Assembly: GCA_018389105.1 (NCBI GenBank)
Contig: JACATO010001107.1
Location: forward strand, 124,001 to 188,000
Reading direction: 5' to 3'
DNA: 64,000 nucleotides
From: Nautilus pompilius
Lineage: Eukaryota; Mollusca; Cephalopoda; Nautilida; Nautilidae
Part shown: piece by piece, positions 37,101 through 51,000 of the stretch
Layout: every line of letters starts with the position of its first letter
Numbering within the stretch: position 1 is the stretch's first letter
Notes under the pieces: model-generated
The model's input: the letters and a program-made list of their open reading frames with translations, nothing else
Database searches by the model: none
What the model was told of the DNA's origin: nothing
Translations under genes and position numbers: made by a program

Positions 37101-40100
37101 CCCAAAAATTTATTCTAAAGTTATATTTTGGAACAAATGACACGTTTTCAGTAATATAAAAATGCAGATCTTTTCCATTTTATCAATATATCAGAGTGTT
37201 TTAAGTTAGTCTGACTAAAACGGTATATTTAAATCACAAAATATTGTTTCAGAATTCAAGCAGAAACTTTTAAAAATTCTGACATTTTAGTTTTGAAATT
37301 TAAGAAAGACAAAGTTCATCGACAGCTAGCATAAAAGTCAACATTATTTCTTATATTTTGGAAATGTAACGATATAATAATGTTCAAGAACAACAGCCAC
37401 AACTTATCCCACACACTCTGTTTATTATTAATATTATTTGGTCCTTTTGTCTGTTTGAACCAGCTATTGCCTTACATGCTTTATTTAGTTTATCTGCAAC
37501 AAAAACTTCCTTTTTGTGTAGGTAAAGCAATAATTTCTCATTTTTTGGCTTTATGAAGAAAACGTGTGCTGTAGTGCGATGAATATCCATCCCATGGCTT
37601 AAATTTTGCCACTTATTTTATACTGAATGACACACAAAAATTTTGTTTTCTATTATTTTCAAAAAAAAAAAAAAATATTTGTGTTAATATAAACATGAGC
37701 TGTGTATACATAATGAGATGTCAAAGCAGGTTTTACTTTTGAAAGACTGTCTTTTGTTTTTTTCTCTCAGAGGTTTTGTGTTTCCACTTGTCTCAACGTG
37801 TGTTTATTCAAAGGATTTCTCCTTTTTGAAACGAAGAAGTATGCACACACCTGATCTCTGCTCTACTTCTGATGACAAAACCTGAATAGTTGAGTTACGA
37901 ATACTCTTTTTTTTTCTTCTTTTCTCGTCTGACCTGTTTTTCTTTCTCATTTTTCTTTCAAAAATACATTTTTGAGCTCTTTTTTCATCCACAAAAAACA
38001 AGCAAAACCTATTTACGATATGCATTTGTATAATCCTTCCCTGTGATGCTATTCAAAACCTGCATAACTCCACTGTTAATTCCACTCTGGTTGATATGCA
38101 GAATATAGCATTGTGTACAGTCTTTCTGAGGAAAAAATGTCAAAACTGAGTAAACCATTTCTGAGTTTAGATAGAATCACTAAAGTTATTAGTGCATTAA
38201 GAGCTGTATATTGTTCAGCTCAGCCTATCAGCAGTTGACGAAGCTGCATGGGTAGGTCTTTGTTGTTTTTAATTTATGCTCGCTACATCTAGAAACTTGA
38301 ATTATAATTGTAGTTCACGTAAACAGAAATGGAGCAGGCTTGGTCTGTTAGATGTTCTATCTCTTTTAGTAGATCCTTTTTTTATTTTGTTTTATAGCAT
38401 TCAGTTGTTTTCAATTAAAAATTCTAAGGGATTAAAATTCCCTGGCACCAATCATTCAGCAATGTCTCGTTGCGGATATTACATTACCCTGATCCTGGAA
38501 TGCACCTGGCACTGTTTAACTGAAAAATTAAACTACATTTTTGTGGCAATGGAAAACCAAACAAAATATTTGTTCATTTTGATCCTATTTGACGACCATT
38601 CGCCCATTTATGAAACTTGTTGGTAAACCTGTCAATCAATCAGTGACATCACTTTTCATGAGTTTGAGGAATTGTTTTCATCTATAGCACAGGTAGGCTG
38701 ACGGAGTGGAGGAGCAAAGTTAAAGGTTTAGCCCACACTCCCATACCGTGCTATAGCTCAAACTATAGCGTGCTGCCAGACAGTCTTCAGGGTGTAGTCC
38801 ACCCTTTCTGCCTTCCAAGTCCTGAAATACATTCACTTTAATGAACTTGTGAGTTCTTATGCACTTGTCCAATCAGCTAACTTCTATAAGTGTAAGTTAG
38901 TGAAAAAGTGATCATCATTTTACCAATTATTAATAGATGTGTTTTTTTATTAATATGAAATCTTTATAGTATACAATATCTTTATGTGCAAAATAGTAGA
39001 TGCTATGTCGAATACTGACAAGTATTAGTTAGTGTTCAGATGATAGTCAGTTATGTTTTCATAATTTCTAATAAACAGATAAAGCATCAACAACTATAGC
39101 CATCATAGTGACTTCTGTTTTTGTAGTTTCTACTGTAATGATAACTGACATAGAGTGTTTTAAATATCATACTAGCTGCTGTGCTTGCTGTTACTAATCT
39201 TGTCATTCTTTAAGATATCAAGGCCAGTCAAAGTTAATTTTGATAATTTCTGGAAAAGTCATAGTAATATTTACTTAGTTTACACAGGACAGTGTGGTTT
39301 ATTTAGTTCAGGGCCTGAGTTTGAATCCCAGTCAGAACCTACTTGGTTTGGTGCACCACCCTAGCATGGTTTTTTTGTTTTTTTTCTTGCTTCTCCTTAC
39401 AACTTTTGGGTTTCCTCCCACATCTAAAAATGAAGAACTCTAGTGGAGACTTCCATTAGGTCAAACCAAAGTTGGAAAACACTGGGCACTTTTGTACTGG
39501 CCATGGTTTCCATTTTTCACCTCCCACTCTTCCCCATCCAGATGATCTGGATAGGGAACACGACAGCCATCTTAGTTGACATGAGGTTATTATTATGGAA
39601 GGATTAATTACTGATGGAAGGCCATTGATGCATCCATTAGAAGAATCGATCAGCGCATTTTACTCCCAATATTAAAGACTTTTCTTTTGACAATTTTTAA
39701 AGTAAAGTTTTATTTGTCTATTTTTCTACTCTTAAATGTAATTAATTAATTTTACGCTACACAACTGCAGTATCAAAATCAGTGCAGGGCATCTACCCTT
39801 TTTTTTAACCATTGATTACTTTGATTTTTTTGTAATTGTTTTTTTTTTTTCTTTTTTTTAGATAATCTCATCGAAAAGGTCACTGGTTTAGATCCAATTG
39901 TGCTCACCAAACTCCATGTATTAGAACTACGTGGAAACAAGTTAGAAACCACGGAAGGACTTTATCTCCCTAAACTGAAGAGTCTTTTCCTAGTAAGTTG
40001 CCAATGATGGAAAGATCTAAGACTTTCTGCAGCTGGATTTAGACCAATCAGGGCTGCTTGTTTGTGTAGGGAGGCTGACAGTACTTTTAAATGCATTATT

Positions 40101-43100
40101 CATTTCTAAATTTACTTCTGTATTCTGTCCACTGCAGCTTAAGATGATCTCATCCATTATTCTTGCATCACTCATTAAAGCAAGGGCAGTCACTCTTTCG
40201 TTGGGTAATTTGTCAAGATCAGTGCATTCTTTTGTCAGACTTCCATGAAGAATTGTGTACAACACAGCACCTATAACACCATATGCAGATTGTCATGGGA
40301 GACCTTATGCTTGACATCAATTGTCTTTTCTCAATCAAAATCATTTCTACATTCGTTAACCTATGCATCTGTTTCTTGTAAAACCTGTAGTTTTCCTTTT
40401 ATTTAATCATTTAATTTTGTTTCCTTTTTTAGATTAAGTGAAATTATAAGTTCATCAGGGGCATTTATTGTCAACTATTCTTTCAGCAGCCAAAGCTTTC
40501 AGAACTGCATCATAGCGAATCTCAGCTCCCTGGTCTTCTATGATTCTATTCTAGTAATTCTCAAACTGCTCTGTCGCGATGCACTATGCAGAGTCAAGTG
40601 GTCCAGCCTGGTAATGTGTTTTGTTAAAAATGAACGTTCACCCAGGAATGTTTTTCTCTCAAGCCTCAGGCATTTTTCTTTTTTTTTTTGTTGATACTTT
40701 GAAACAAACTGTGGTAGGTCAGGTCAGGAAGTAACAAATCAACCTGCACTCTCTGTCCCTTGGCATTTTTGACACTTTTCTTATTAATGCGTTGGAAAGT
40801 AACTTTCAGATTATGACGTTTTTGGAGTGGTTTGGTTTTTCATTGTTGTTGTTGTTTTGTTTTTTTTTGAAAGTAGACATTTAACTTAATTTTATAATTT
40901 TTTTCATGCTTAAAAAAAAAAATCTTGCAGCATCACAGCTGTGCATGGCTGCAGTAAATTAAAAATATCATTTTAATATTCTCCATTATCCATTGATTGA
41001 ATTTGGGGGGGTAGGTATTATCATACAAAAGCTGTGCTGACCATTTGATTTCTTGTTGTTGTTCTGTTTAACTTAAAACAGAACACTAAAATCAGTTTTA
41101 AAAATGCACTAATCTTTAACCTTCTGTATACAACCTAAGTTGCATTTGCACCCGAATACCTTTTACCAAATATGTATTACTCAGCGCAGGTTGAGCCATA
41201 GGGCTGTGACACGTAGTATCTTCTTCATCAATATAATAACTCTTTGTGACAACAAGTTTGTATATATCGTTCCAACCCCATGTGTTTTGCGTCTTGACTA
41301 TATCTGACTAAATATACAGCCAGGTCAACTCAAAAACTAACTAGTACTTCCAGGTGGTATAAGGTATGTAAAAACTTACATGGTATATGAAGGGTTAAAT
41401 AGAATTTTAACATCTGCCACAGTTGTTTTTGGAAATTGAATGGTCGACATTGGTTTATTTTCAATTTTTTTTCAAGTGAGCAACAGATGAAGCTGAAGCC
41501 AAGAATGAAGTGTACTTTTTAGATCCTAGGTTCAGGAAGGCTGGATATCTGTAGAATTGTAAAAATTTACCATGTTTTTTTATGGGAAACATAACTATTG
41601 TGATCTGTAAAAGAGCGGGTCTTGAAAGATATGATTTTATTAAAGCAGTCCTTAATTTTTACATATGAGGGACTATCAAAAAGTTCCAGGCCTGGTCGTC
41701 ATATGAGCATACTATACACAGATTTTAGTTTTCAGTATGATTGCCTTTGAAATAGACCCTCAACGTTTGATTCTTCTCTGATGTTTGCATTAAACTTAGA
41801 ATGCAAGCCATTCTTGACAGTTCCCTTCACTGCATTTATTTTAGTCAACTGGAGAGTATCCATGTCTGAAAAACAGGGGCCTTCAGAATGTGTTTTATTC
41901 TGGAAAACAGTATAAAGTCATAAGGTACAAAATTCAGTAATTATGGATAATGTGGGAGTAATGTAATCCCATTATTGGTTAGAAATTCATGGATAAAGGT
42001 GATATGTGGAAGTACCTTAATCACCACTAACGAATAAATGCTGAACTGACAGGTTCTGTGGGAAATAGTTGATGCTTATTGTGTTCTTCAATGCCAGGGA
42101 CGTTTTTTTTTGTCTTTGAGGATCAGTCAATCCTATCTTTAATAAGAATGTCCTCACTTGTCTCATAAATGCTGTGTGACACAAACAATGCAGGTGGATC
42201 CTTCAACCTGACAATGTGCCATGCTTGGTTAAATATTTTTAAGAGATTGTGATTATAAGTAAATCAAAGTGTATAGTGTAACTGTAATTGGTACATGATG
42301 TTAAAAGGCTAACTGAGATGAAGGCTTTTGTAAGTATTGGTTTGGGGAATCTCTTCGGGTATTCATTCCTCCAACGATAACTTGGCTATCTATTAACCCT
42401 GAGAAAGAGAGCAGGGTGAAGTTGGTGAAAACGACTAAAAATTTACTTTAGTATATTAGAAGAAAACCTGACAGTACAAAACAAACAGCAAACAGATTGC
42501 CTAGGCAGTAAATGGTAACTCAAATCTCTCTTGTACTGCCTCAGTAAATAGATAACAGTTGGATTATGAAATTTTTTGCATAATGAAAAAAATTCAATAA
42601 CTGTTATTTTAGGAAACTGTATCACCAAAGCAGAACTTCTAAATGTTTTACTGTGAGTGACTTTTTAACAGATGCTTTATTTGCTAGGCCATGACTGTAC
42701 ATTTAGTCAGATATAATCATAATGCAAACACATGGGGTTACAATATATGGATTTTTTGTTACAAAGTAATGGTAGTGAAAAAGGTATTATTTGTCACAGC
42801 ACCTATGGGTCAGCCTGTGCGGAGTAATACAGATTTGGTAACACATTTTGGTGCCCAAATGTACCTCAGGTGGTACACAAAATTAAATAGACAGAAAGCA
42901 TGATCCCTCATGGAATATATTGCAGGGGATACAGTATGTACAACTATTTTTCAATTAAAACCTTAGCAGTATTAATGCTTTCAGGAAATTACCAGTAAAT
43001 ACAGAAATATCATTTTTTAACTCATATTTTTTTGAATTTCTATATTTTGCTCAAAAATGTTCAACCTGCAAAGTTTCAACTGAAAATACAATTAACAATA

Positions 43101-46100
43101 ATAATAAATATAGACTTAGTGTTTCAAAAAGTGTGGTAGTGTAATAAATAACTGAGAGAATAGGATAAGTTTGGTTTGTGTTCTGAATTATCATATAAGC
43201 TTAAAATTATAAATAAACAATTTTTCAAATTTAAAAAATGTTAAAATATATGCAATTTAGAAAATACTCTCACTGATCTTTTATAAAAAATTAATTGTTA
43301 ATTTTAATTATGTCTATTTTTATTTTTTCATTCTCTATTACTAAGTTAGGAAGAAATATGACCTTTTTTGTGAATTACCATTTAAATACAATATTGCACA
43401 TCGCTTTTATTTTGGATATTTAAAAGAATATGTTGGTCAGTAGGAACTTTTGAATCTGTTCTAAGGGGAGACAATTTAAATCCTTAAATTTCATGTTATA
43501 TTGTACAATAGTATTTGTGTGTTTAATGAATGATAATTTTAAGAATGTCATGGTGTTATATGCATTGTTAATTAAATTACTTATACTGGATACGTTGTGT
43601 TTTAAGATATAATCTCAGAGGTTTTTGTGTAAAGTGCTATATATATTAAGCTGTGACATCAGTTTTCCTTGAGTGAAAAGTTCTACTATGTGTCACTACT
43701 TGCAGGCAGCCAATGCTATTACAAGTTTGAAGGAGATTGATAGAATGGAATTCTTGACTATGCTGCACCTTAGGGACAACCAGCTGAGTGAACTGGATGG
43801 GTTCTCAGGCAATTTTAAAAGCTTGCACTATATAAACTTGAGGTACTTTCTGTTCTTTATCTCTTTGGCCAATGATTTTCACATTGTTTTCTGCTAATTT
43901 CAGAACTTTGTAAATTTTCCACATGAAAAAACAGATTTATTATTGTTCTATACCCAGTAGTGAACATGTGATCTAAACTTCACTGGGATTACTACAACCA
44001 AAACAAAAACAAAACAACAAAAAAGAAAACCTTACCTTCTGTAGAATTTTACTGCTGTAATATTTATCTCATAACATTGACACTATATTTAATACATTGA
44101 TGACATATCTAAGATATTTAAAAAATATCTTACCCTTGTTTGTACAACAGGAAGGGAGTCAACATGGCATACAAGGCCTCAATGGGAGAGAAATGTTTAC
44201 CAATATGATTTTTAAATTGATTTAAACTATCAGCACAAACAACTAATGTTGGCAACTTATTCCATTAATTTAGAATCCTATTTCTATTGTTTTTAATAAT
44301 TAGCTGTGATGAATTTTTTACTCATACTAACTGTAGAAACCTAAAAATTTGCTTCTGTCTACATGTTCAAAACCCTTAATTATTTTTTTTAAATTTAGAT
44401 CTTTAAAATGTTTAAAAATCATAATAGTTAAAAGTAATATTTCATAGTTTTTTGCTATTATTTAAATCAGTAAAGCCTGGAAAATCTCATCAATCTTTTC
44501 TGAACTAATAATTCCTTATTGTTTTCTTAAATAAGGATGCACACCTGTGCACCATATTCAAGATGTAGACAAACTAAAGATTTGTATAATGGACCTCAAA
44601 TTTTTTTACTTTTATATTTGATATGTCTATTAAGTACTCCTTACATTTTATTATATTTGTTTGTTAAATAATTGTTGCATTTTCATTCTGCGCCATTTTT
44701 CTGTTAAGAATCATTTACTATTTTGTGATTTTCTTTGTATTATTTATTATAAGCTATTTATTTATTGACATTAATTGGATATAAGGGAGGTAACTAAATA
44801 TGGAATATTGTCTCCCTTGGAGCGTTACAGTCAGATCAGCACTTATTTAGATATCCAGATTTGCAGTTTAGTGACATAAATATTTAAAGCTTAAATTCAA
44901 AAAGATCTTTCACCAGTACTTTAGCTGCAGTTACAAAATTTAATAATCCTAACTGGGATAATGTTTTATATTTTTAGAACTTCCACTGATATAGTATTAA
45001 TATAATGATGGCTGCAAAAAAGATTTCTTTTTAAAATTCAGTTATACTATGAATATTTTAATGCTTTGCAATATGAATCCTTTAAAATCTCTCTCTCACA
45101 CTAACAGGACACATAAAAAAAGGGTTTTCTCTCCAGATTTTATTTTCATTCTTCAAGACTTAAACAAAATATTTCAGTATTTTTGAGACAGTAGTCCATT
45201 TATTACTCACTGTTTAGAATGAAGTAAAACAACCATGAAAATAAGTTTTGAATAATCTTTTTTTTCCTTCTAATTCAAAGGTGTCTATGTAATAGACTAG
45301 TTGCCAGAAACACATACTTTAAAAAGTTTATATTAGTTTGTGAGTGTTCTTTTTCATAAGAACTGTTTAAAAATATCTTGAAAATGTATTATTTCGTGTA
45401 AATGGAATATTCTCTGAAATTGGGCTATTATATCGATGTAATATGTGAAAAAAAACTGCAAAAAATTTATAAATCAAAAATCTTGCTCTTTCTTAGCAAG
45501 CAAAGTTTATTCATTTTATTGGTTAATTATTTTTGTTACATCAAAAGACTAATTGGTATTGTGCTGAATTTCCCAGTGTCATGATTAGTGCATTTGGCTG
45601 CCTGACTCTAGCTGTTCATATACAAACTGTTTATGCTGTTTAAATCATCAAATAAAACTAATAAAGTTCTAATTTCTGTCTGCATAAATATTCCCATTTC
45701 ATTTACCTAGCATGCATAATGCATCTTTCATAGGCAGCAGCATTTGTTAATAAGAACTTTTGCATTGTTATAAAGGTACAATGAGAACCTTGAAAATAGA
45801 TGCATAAATTACATTTCCTGTCATTAATTTTGTTGGTGTCTTTAACAGGGGTAACAAGATTTCTAGCTTGAAAGAAATGGAAAAACTCGAATGCATTCCT
45901 TTCCTTAAAGCTTTGATTTTATCTGGTATGTATGTCTACATGCACATCTGCTTTTTTTTTTTTGTGCTAAGAAAACTTTGTCATTGCATTTTTGTTTAGT
46001 TCCTTAATTTTGTTTAAGAATTGGGTAGTGCATTGGTTTAGTGGTTAGCTTGGTGGACTGCCATGGTCAAGGTCCTGTGTTCTAGCCCCTGTCATGATCA

Positions 46101-47974
46101 ATTCAGTTTGGCATACCCTCCTGGTGTAGTTTTTCTTTGCCAGCCAACTGCCTGGGCTTTGTCTGGGTAGTTCTGCTTCCTCTCACATCTGAAAAGAATG
46201 AAGGTTACCATTGGAGACTGTCTGGATAGTTGTGGTAGGTGTTCCGTGGGTAACTTTCTTGGTCACCAAAGTTGACGCCCCACAGCTTCCCTTTTATAGC
46301 TCAACCTTGAAGTCAAGACAGGGTTCTACAAAGTAAACATTTCAAAAGGAAGCAGATTGTTTTTAAAATTTTCCCTCACTTGTTTTCATATTTCACACAC
46401 TGACAATAAAAAGTGTCATTTAGCGCTAACTCTAAACAAACTACAAGTACATTTTGCACATTAATTATAAATGTTATTTCTTCTGCTCAGTGGACCCATG
46501 TAAATAAGTAAAATGCTTTAGAAATTCGTTTTTTTACAAGGGCATCTCTTGTAAATAAACAGCCTTTTGTGCATGTAGTGGAGAGTGGGTGAGGTAGATC
46601 TGTTAAGGAAGATATGTTAGCAGTACACCCACCTTGCATGGCCACAGTCTTGTGTTCCAACCCTGTCTGCATTACCTGGAAGAGTATTCAAGAAATAAAG
46701 TGTCCCAACAAAGCATACTTCTGGTTTGGTCTGGTGGCCAAGGTAGTGTCTGTATGCACATTAATACTTTGTCTGAAAGTTCAAATGCTGCTATAATAAA
46801 ATAATCAAGTGTCACTGTCTGCTTAAAAATTATACTAACTCTTTTTCTCACTCTGTGACCTTCTTTGTTAATTTTGTCATGCCTTTAATTAACCATTTTA
46901 TTTGTCTGCATGTTTTAATTTAAATTATTTTTTTTTCAATTTTAATTCTGAAACAAGATGACTAATTTCAGTAGTTTTCTCACCTTTCTCTTCCCCAGAA
47001 AAGCCCAGACTCATTGCTGAAATTATTGTTGTCAGTTTAAAATCTTTTGAATAAATACCTTACATGTTCTATGAACATTGCTTACGTTCGATGTTTGTTA
47101 AATGATGGTTTTCATATACCATATACGAAAACATTCAAATAAAACTCAGCTGAAATAGTATCACCATAATGGTTGTGTCTGAATGATGCCCTAGTACGAT
47201 ACTATTCCAGTCTGGGCATGTCTGTGTTCTCCTACAAGTGTTTTGTTCAGTCCATCATGCCAGTTCTTTTGCTGTCTAGTGATTTGTTAGGTGAACTAAA
47301 TACTTCACACAACCCAGTTTATCCTGGTCCAAGGGGAATAAATACTGTGTCTGTCTCTCTCATCAGAGAGAATTCTTTTTCTGGATTGGCAGATACAGGA
47401 AAAATCTAAGAACTAAGCAGGCATTTTTGCTTCTAGAGTTGGAATTGTTTCTCCTAAAAACTAAAAAAGAAAACAACAACAATTTTTTTCATTGCATTCT
47501 AAAGCACTGGATAAATTTTAAAATTAACTAATTGTTTTATTAAATATCTGCAACATTTTGAAAAGTGGAGTAGAAGAAACCAGTTAAACGAGGTTAATCT
47601 AAGATGTGCAACATTAAAAATATGTAGCATAAAATCTGTAACAGTCAGTTTAATGTCCAAAAATGTAACATTTAGTTGTTTTTTTTATCTATTGACTTTT
47701 TGGCAAGATTTTTTTTTTCTGTTAAGCTTTTATGCATGAACTATTGCTGTGTGGAAAATGTATGACAGCCACCCAACTATGATACAGCATACAAAATTAT
47801 GGGACGATTATTCACAGAAAAGTGCATATTCTTAGTATGTGTCAAACAATGGCATGTGAACTGACCCATGGCATTTAATTATGGCAAATAATTCCATTCT
47901 AAGAATTAATATTTGGCAAAAATGGGCACCTGATTTGTATAGCATTTTTATAGTCCTATCTTACTGTGCTGCAA

Positions 47975-48027
<53 letters not shown>

Positions 48028-51000
48028 CGATTTAAAAATCTAACTTTTTAATTAAAGATTATTTTTTCAGTCAAGGCAACTTTTTGGTTTTAATGATGTT
48101 TTTGTAGCCAAGTGGAAACACAATTGAGAAAAATCATTTCTTTTTGAAAAAAACCTGTACCCCTCATTTTCTCACAAACCTACAAGGGCCAGTATTTATT
48201 TGAATGTTCCTTGTGTCCTTATAAAAGAATTTTTTTGTGCAAAATGACCTTTTCAGTCATGAAGCATACAAAAATGTTTACTGATTTTGGGAAAACTGAT
48301 TTTATGGACAAAATGATTTTTTTTTAAAGCAGCTAGTTTGCAATTTTGATGGCATTAAAATAAACCACAAAAAATTGAAATGGTTGATTTCAAAGATTGC
48401 GTGCCTGTTAAACAAGGACTCATTCTATTATTTGGCCTTCAACATGCAGATAGAGCTGGTTGAGGAGAGGGGAGTGTTTAAAAAACTCCAGGTAGAAAAT
48501 CTGAACGTATCAAGGATCAGATATGGTTAGCTAACTTAAATGTCATCTATGCATTTTGGCAAAGCACGATTTCTAAGATATATTTTCTAATATCTGATGG
48601 AAGGAGAGAAGTATACAAACTAAGTGTTGCATGCTAATTTTATACCACAGTATATGTGCATTATGATTCTTAGTCTCTTGTTTTGTTTTGCAACATTGGT
48701 ATCATGAGGCCCATCATTCTAATAATCCTAAAAGAATCTACTATGAGCATAAGAATATCAGGTAAATGGCTAGTATTTTGTTAATTATTTTAGTCAACTA
48801 TGCTTTTTGTAGCTCGCTTTTTAATTAATAAACTTTTTCAAAATTAGAAACTTAACTTGTACTTTTTCTGAAACATTGCAGGTAGAAATTTTTAAACTCA
48901 ACTAACCATCAAGTTAGCATTATTCCTTTTCTACGTGCATCTTATAGCAGTATGTTTTACAACTTACTGGTTGTTATTAATTATTTATTAGATTTTCATA
49001 TTTTATTGATTTTAATACTTTTTGTTTACTAGTATCTGAATATTCTGAATTATAGTCAGTGAGATCATTCAGAACCAGGAAACTGAACTGATAGAATAGT
49101 GGTAATAGAAACATTACCTGGAGAAGGTGCCACTTGATGATGGAAGTCATATTGTGCAGGGCAAACTAATAACTTAGTAATTTCTGTCCAGATTCAGGAT
49201 CTCACTTAATATTCGAATAATTAAAGTTTATAATCATATTGCAGATTTGCTTTCATTTTTATATAATATTGAATAATTCACCTATCTACATCCATGTAAT
49301 TTGGACTGCTCAAAATCACTTCAACAGAAAAGTCAGCTTTCCAGCATTGGTTCAGATTTTTCATAGGATCTAAATGCCAGTCTTATCACCATAACTCCCT
49401 TCCTGGAATCACATGACTATTACTATCAGTCAAGTTGCCAAACTTTTGGTTAGCATAGTTAGGAACGACTGTGGCTAATTGTTACAGCACCAGTAATTAC
49501 CTAATTATAGATGAGATATAATGGACATTGTGATGTTGGCTATAGCTTCATCTGTATTTTTCATTAGGAATTACTGGTGCCATAACGACTATAACTACTA
49601 TTTCCTACTAATCTGAAGACATTCATTTTGCTTACAATATTTCTTGCATAAATACTGTGCAATAGAACTTTAAGCTGTTTAGTCTGTTGACTGATTGTAG
49701 TAAAGTTTCAGAAAAGCTGTTGTAACATTTCTTTGACCAACAGGACATCTTCACTCCTAAATGGTAACCACTGTTGCTACTAAAGTAGTGTGTGCATTAT
49801 AAATTCAGTCCAAACATATCTTTTGTCCTGCACGAAAGCTTCACTATTTAATTAACCAAAATAATTTTAAAAACTATACCAGTGTTTGTGTATAAAAGTA
49901 TGCTTGGAACTAGAGCATCATACAAAAATATACCTGGCATAAAAGAAGTGTCTGTTTTAATTACTACTCATAGCTTCTTTGCTGCACAGGTTCGTTCTCT
50001 GACAATATTATGAGTCTCACTAGTAGAGCCACATTCTCTTTCCGTTGATGTGATAAAGAAACTCTTCCTATGTTTTTACTGTCAGACTTTTAGCTTGATT
50101 TTTGATATTCTGAAAAGATCATCTTCAGTCCTGTTATTCTCTCTATCAAATATCTACTTTTCTTGGTAACTACTTTACAAGTATTTTCATTAATGAAAGC
50201 CTAGGATCACTCAGAACTTATGTTTTATCCTCTGTTTTTTTGCTGTTTGTACATACACAAGATCAGTAGCTGAAGGGGCAAGCTTTCTCAGTGAAACTTT
50301 ATCATACTTCCTCTTTAATCTCATTCATTACACTTGACTATATCATGAGTTCAATTGTATGCCTTACTTAATGGTTGCACAGCTAATATTTTTTCTTCTT
50401 CCTGTCTACTGCTAAAACAAAGAGGACTTCAGAAATTATTTTTTTACTTCTAAAGCAGTCTTTTAGGTTAAGATACATATTTTCCATAATCTCTGGTACT
50501 GGCTCTCAAGACTATAGTAAAACATTTTTTCTGATAATAAATGCTTTAATTAAATAGTTTGTGTATGGTTATTTGTGCTTATTTAGAGGACACTGCCATG
50601 ATTTGTGTAGCTCATTTTTTTCTGTATTGGGCATGTGAAATCAAATAAATGTACTAAGCATGTGAAAAGATGTTTTTCCTTAGATTCAGAGTAACAAATT
50701 TTTTTATTTTTCAATATTAGAAATAATTGTGGAAACAAACAGGACATGTATGACTAACGAGTAATTTCAACTGAGAGATCCGTATATAAAATACATACAC
50801 AGTTCATTATTACGAAAAGTATACAGAAACAAAATAAGTACATTGTACATTGCATTAGTATTTGGTATGTAAGCCCTTTGTTTTATATAGAGCATGACAC
50901 CCTGTTATCAGTTTATGACTATGGGATGTTGTTCCACATCCATCCAAGGTATTTGATTTCTGTTTTACTTTCTTAACCATATAATCTCATATGGCTTCTG

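Larger units (their letters stand above)
34133..39861 (+). other. LRRC23 intron 3
   Basis: 5.7 kb, AT-rich, with a MITE-like repeat at 34165, a TG repeat at 34588 and a SINE at 39285. A 116-codon frame at 38276-38626 has no recognisable content. Confidence 0.85.

Noticed and set aside
38276-38626. 116-codon + strand open frame in LRRC23 intron 3
   Set aside because: There is no recognisable motif, and no splice phase fits LRRC23. The length is possible by chance in 64 kb.
46030-46100. tRNA-like sequence with A and B boxes
   Set aside because: It is the head of a SINE; no full cloverleaf with acceptor stem can be drawn, so it is not listed as a tRNA gene.
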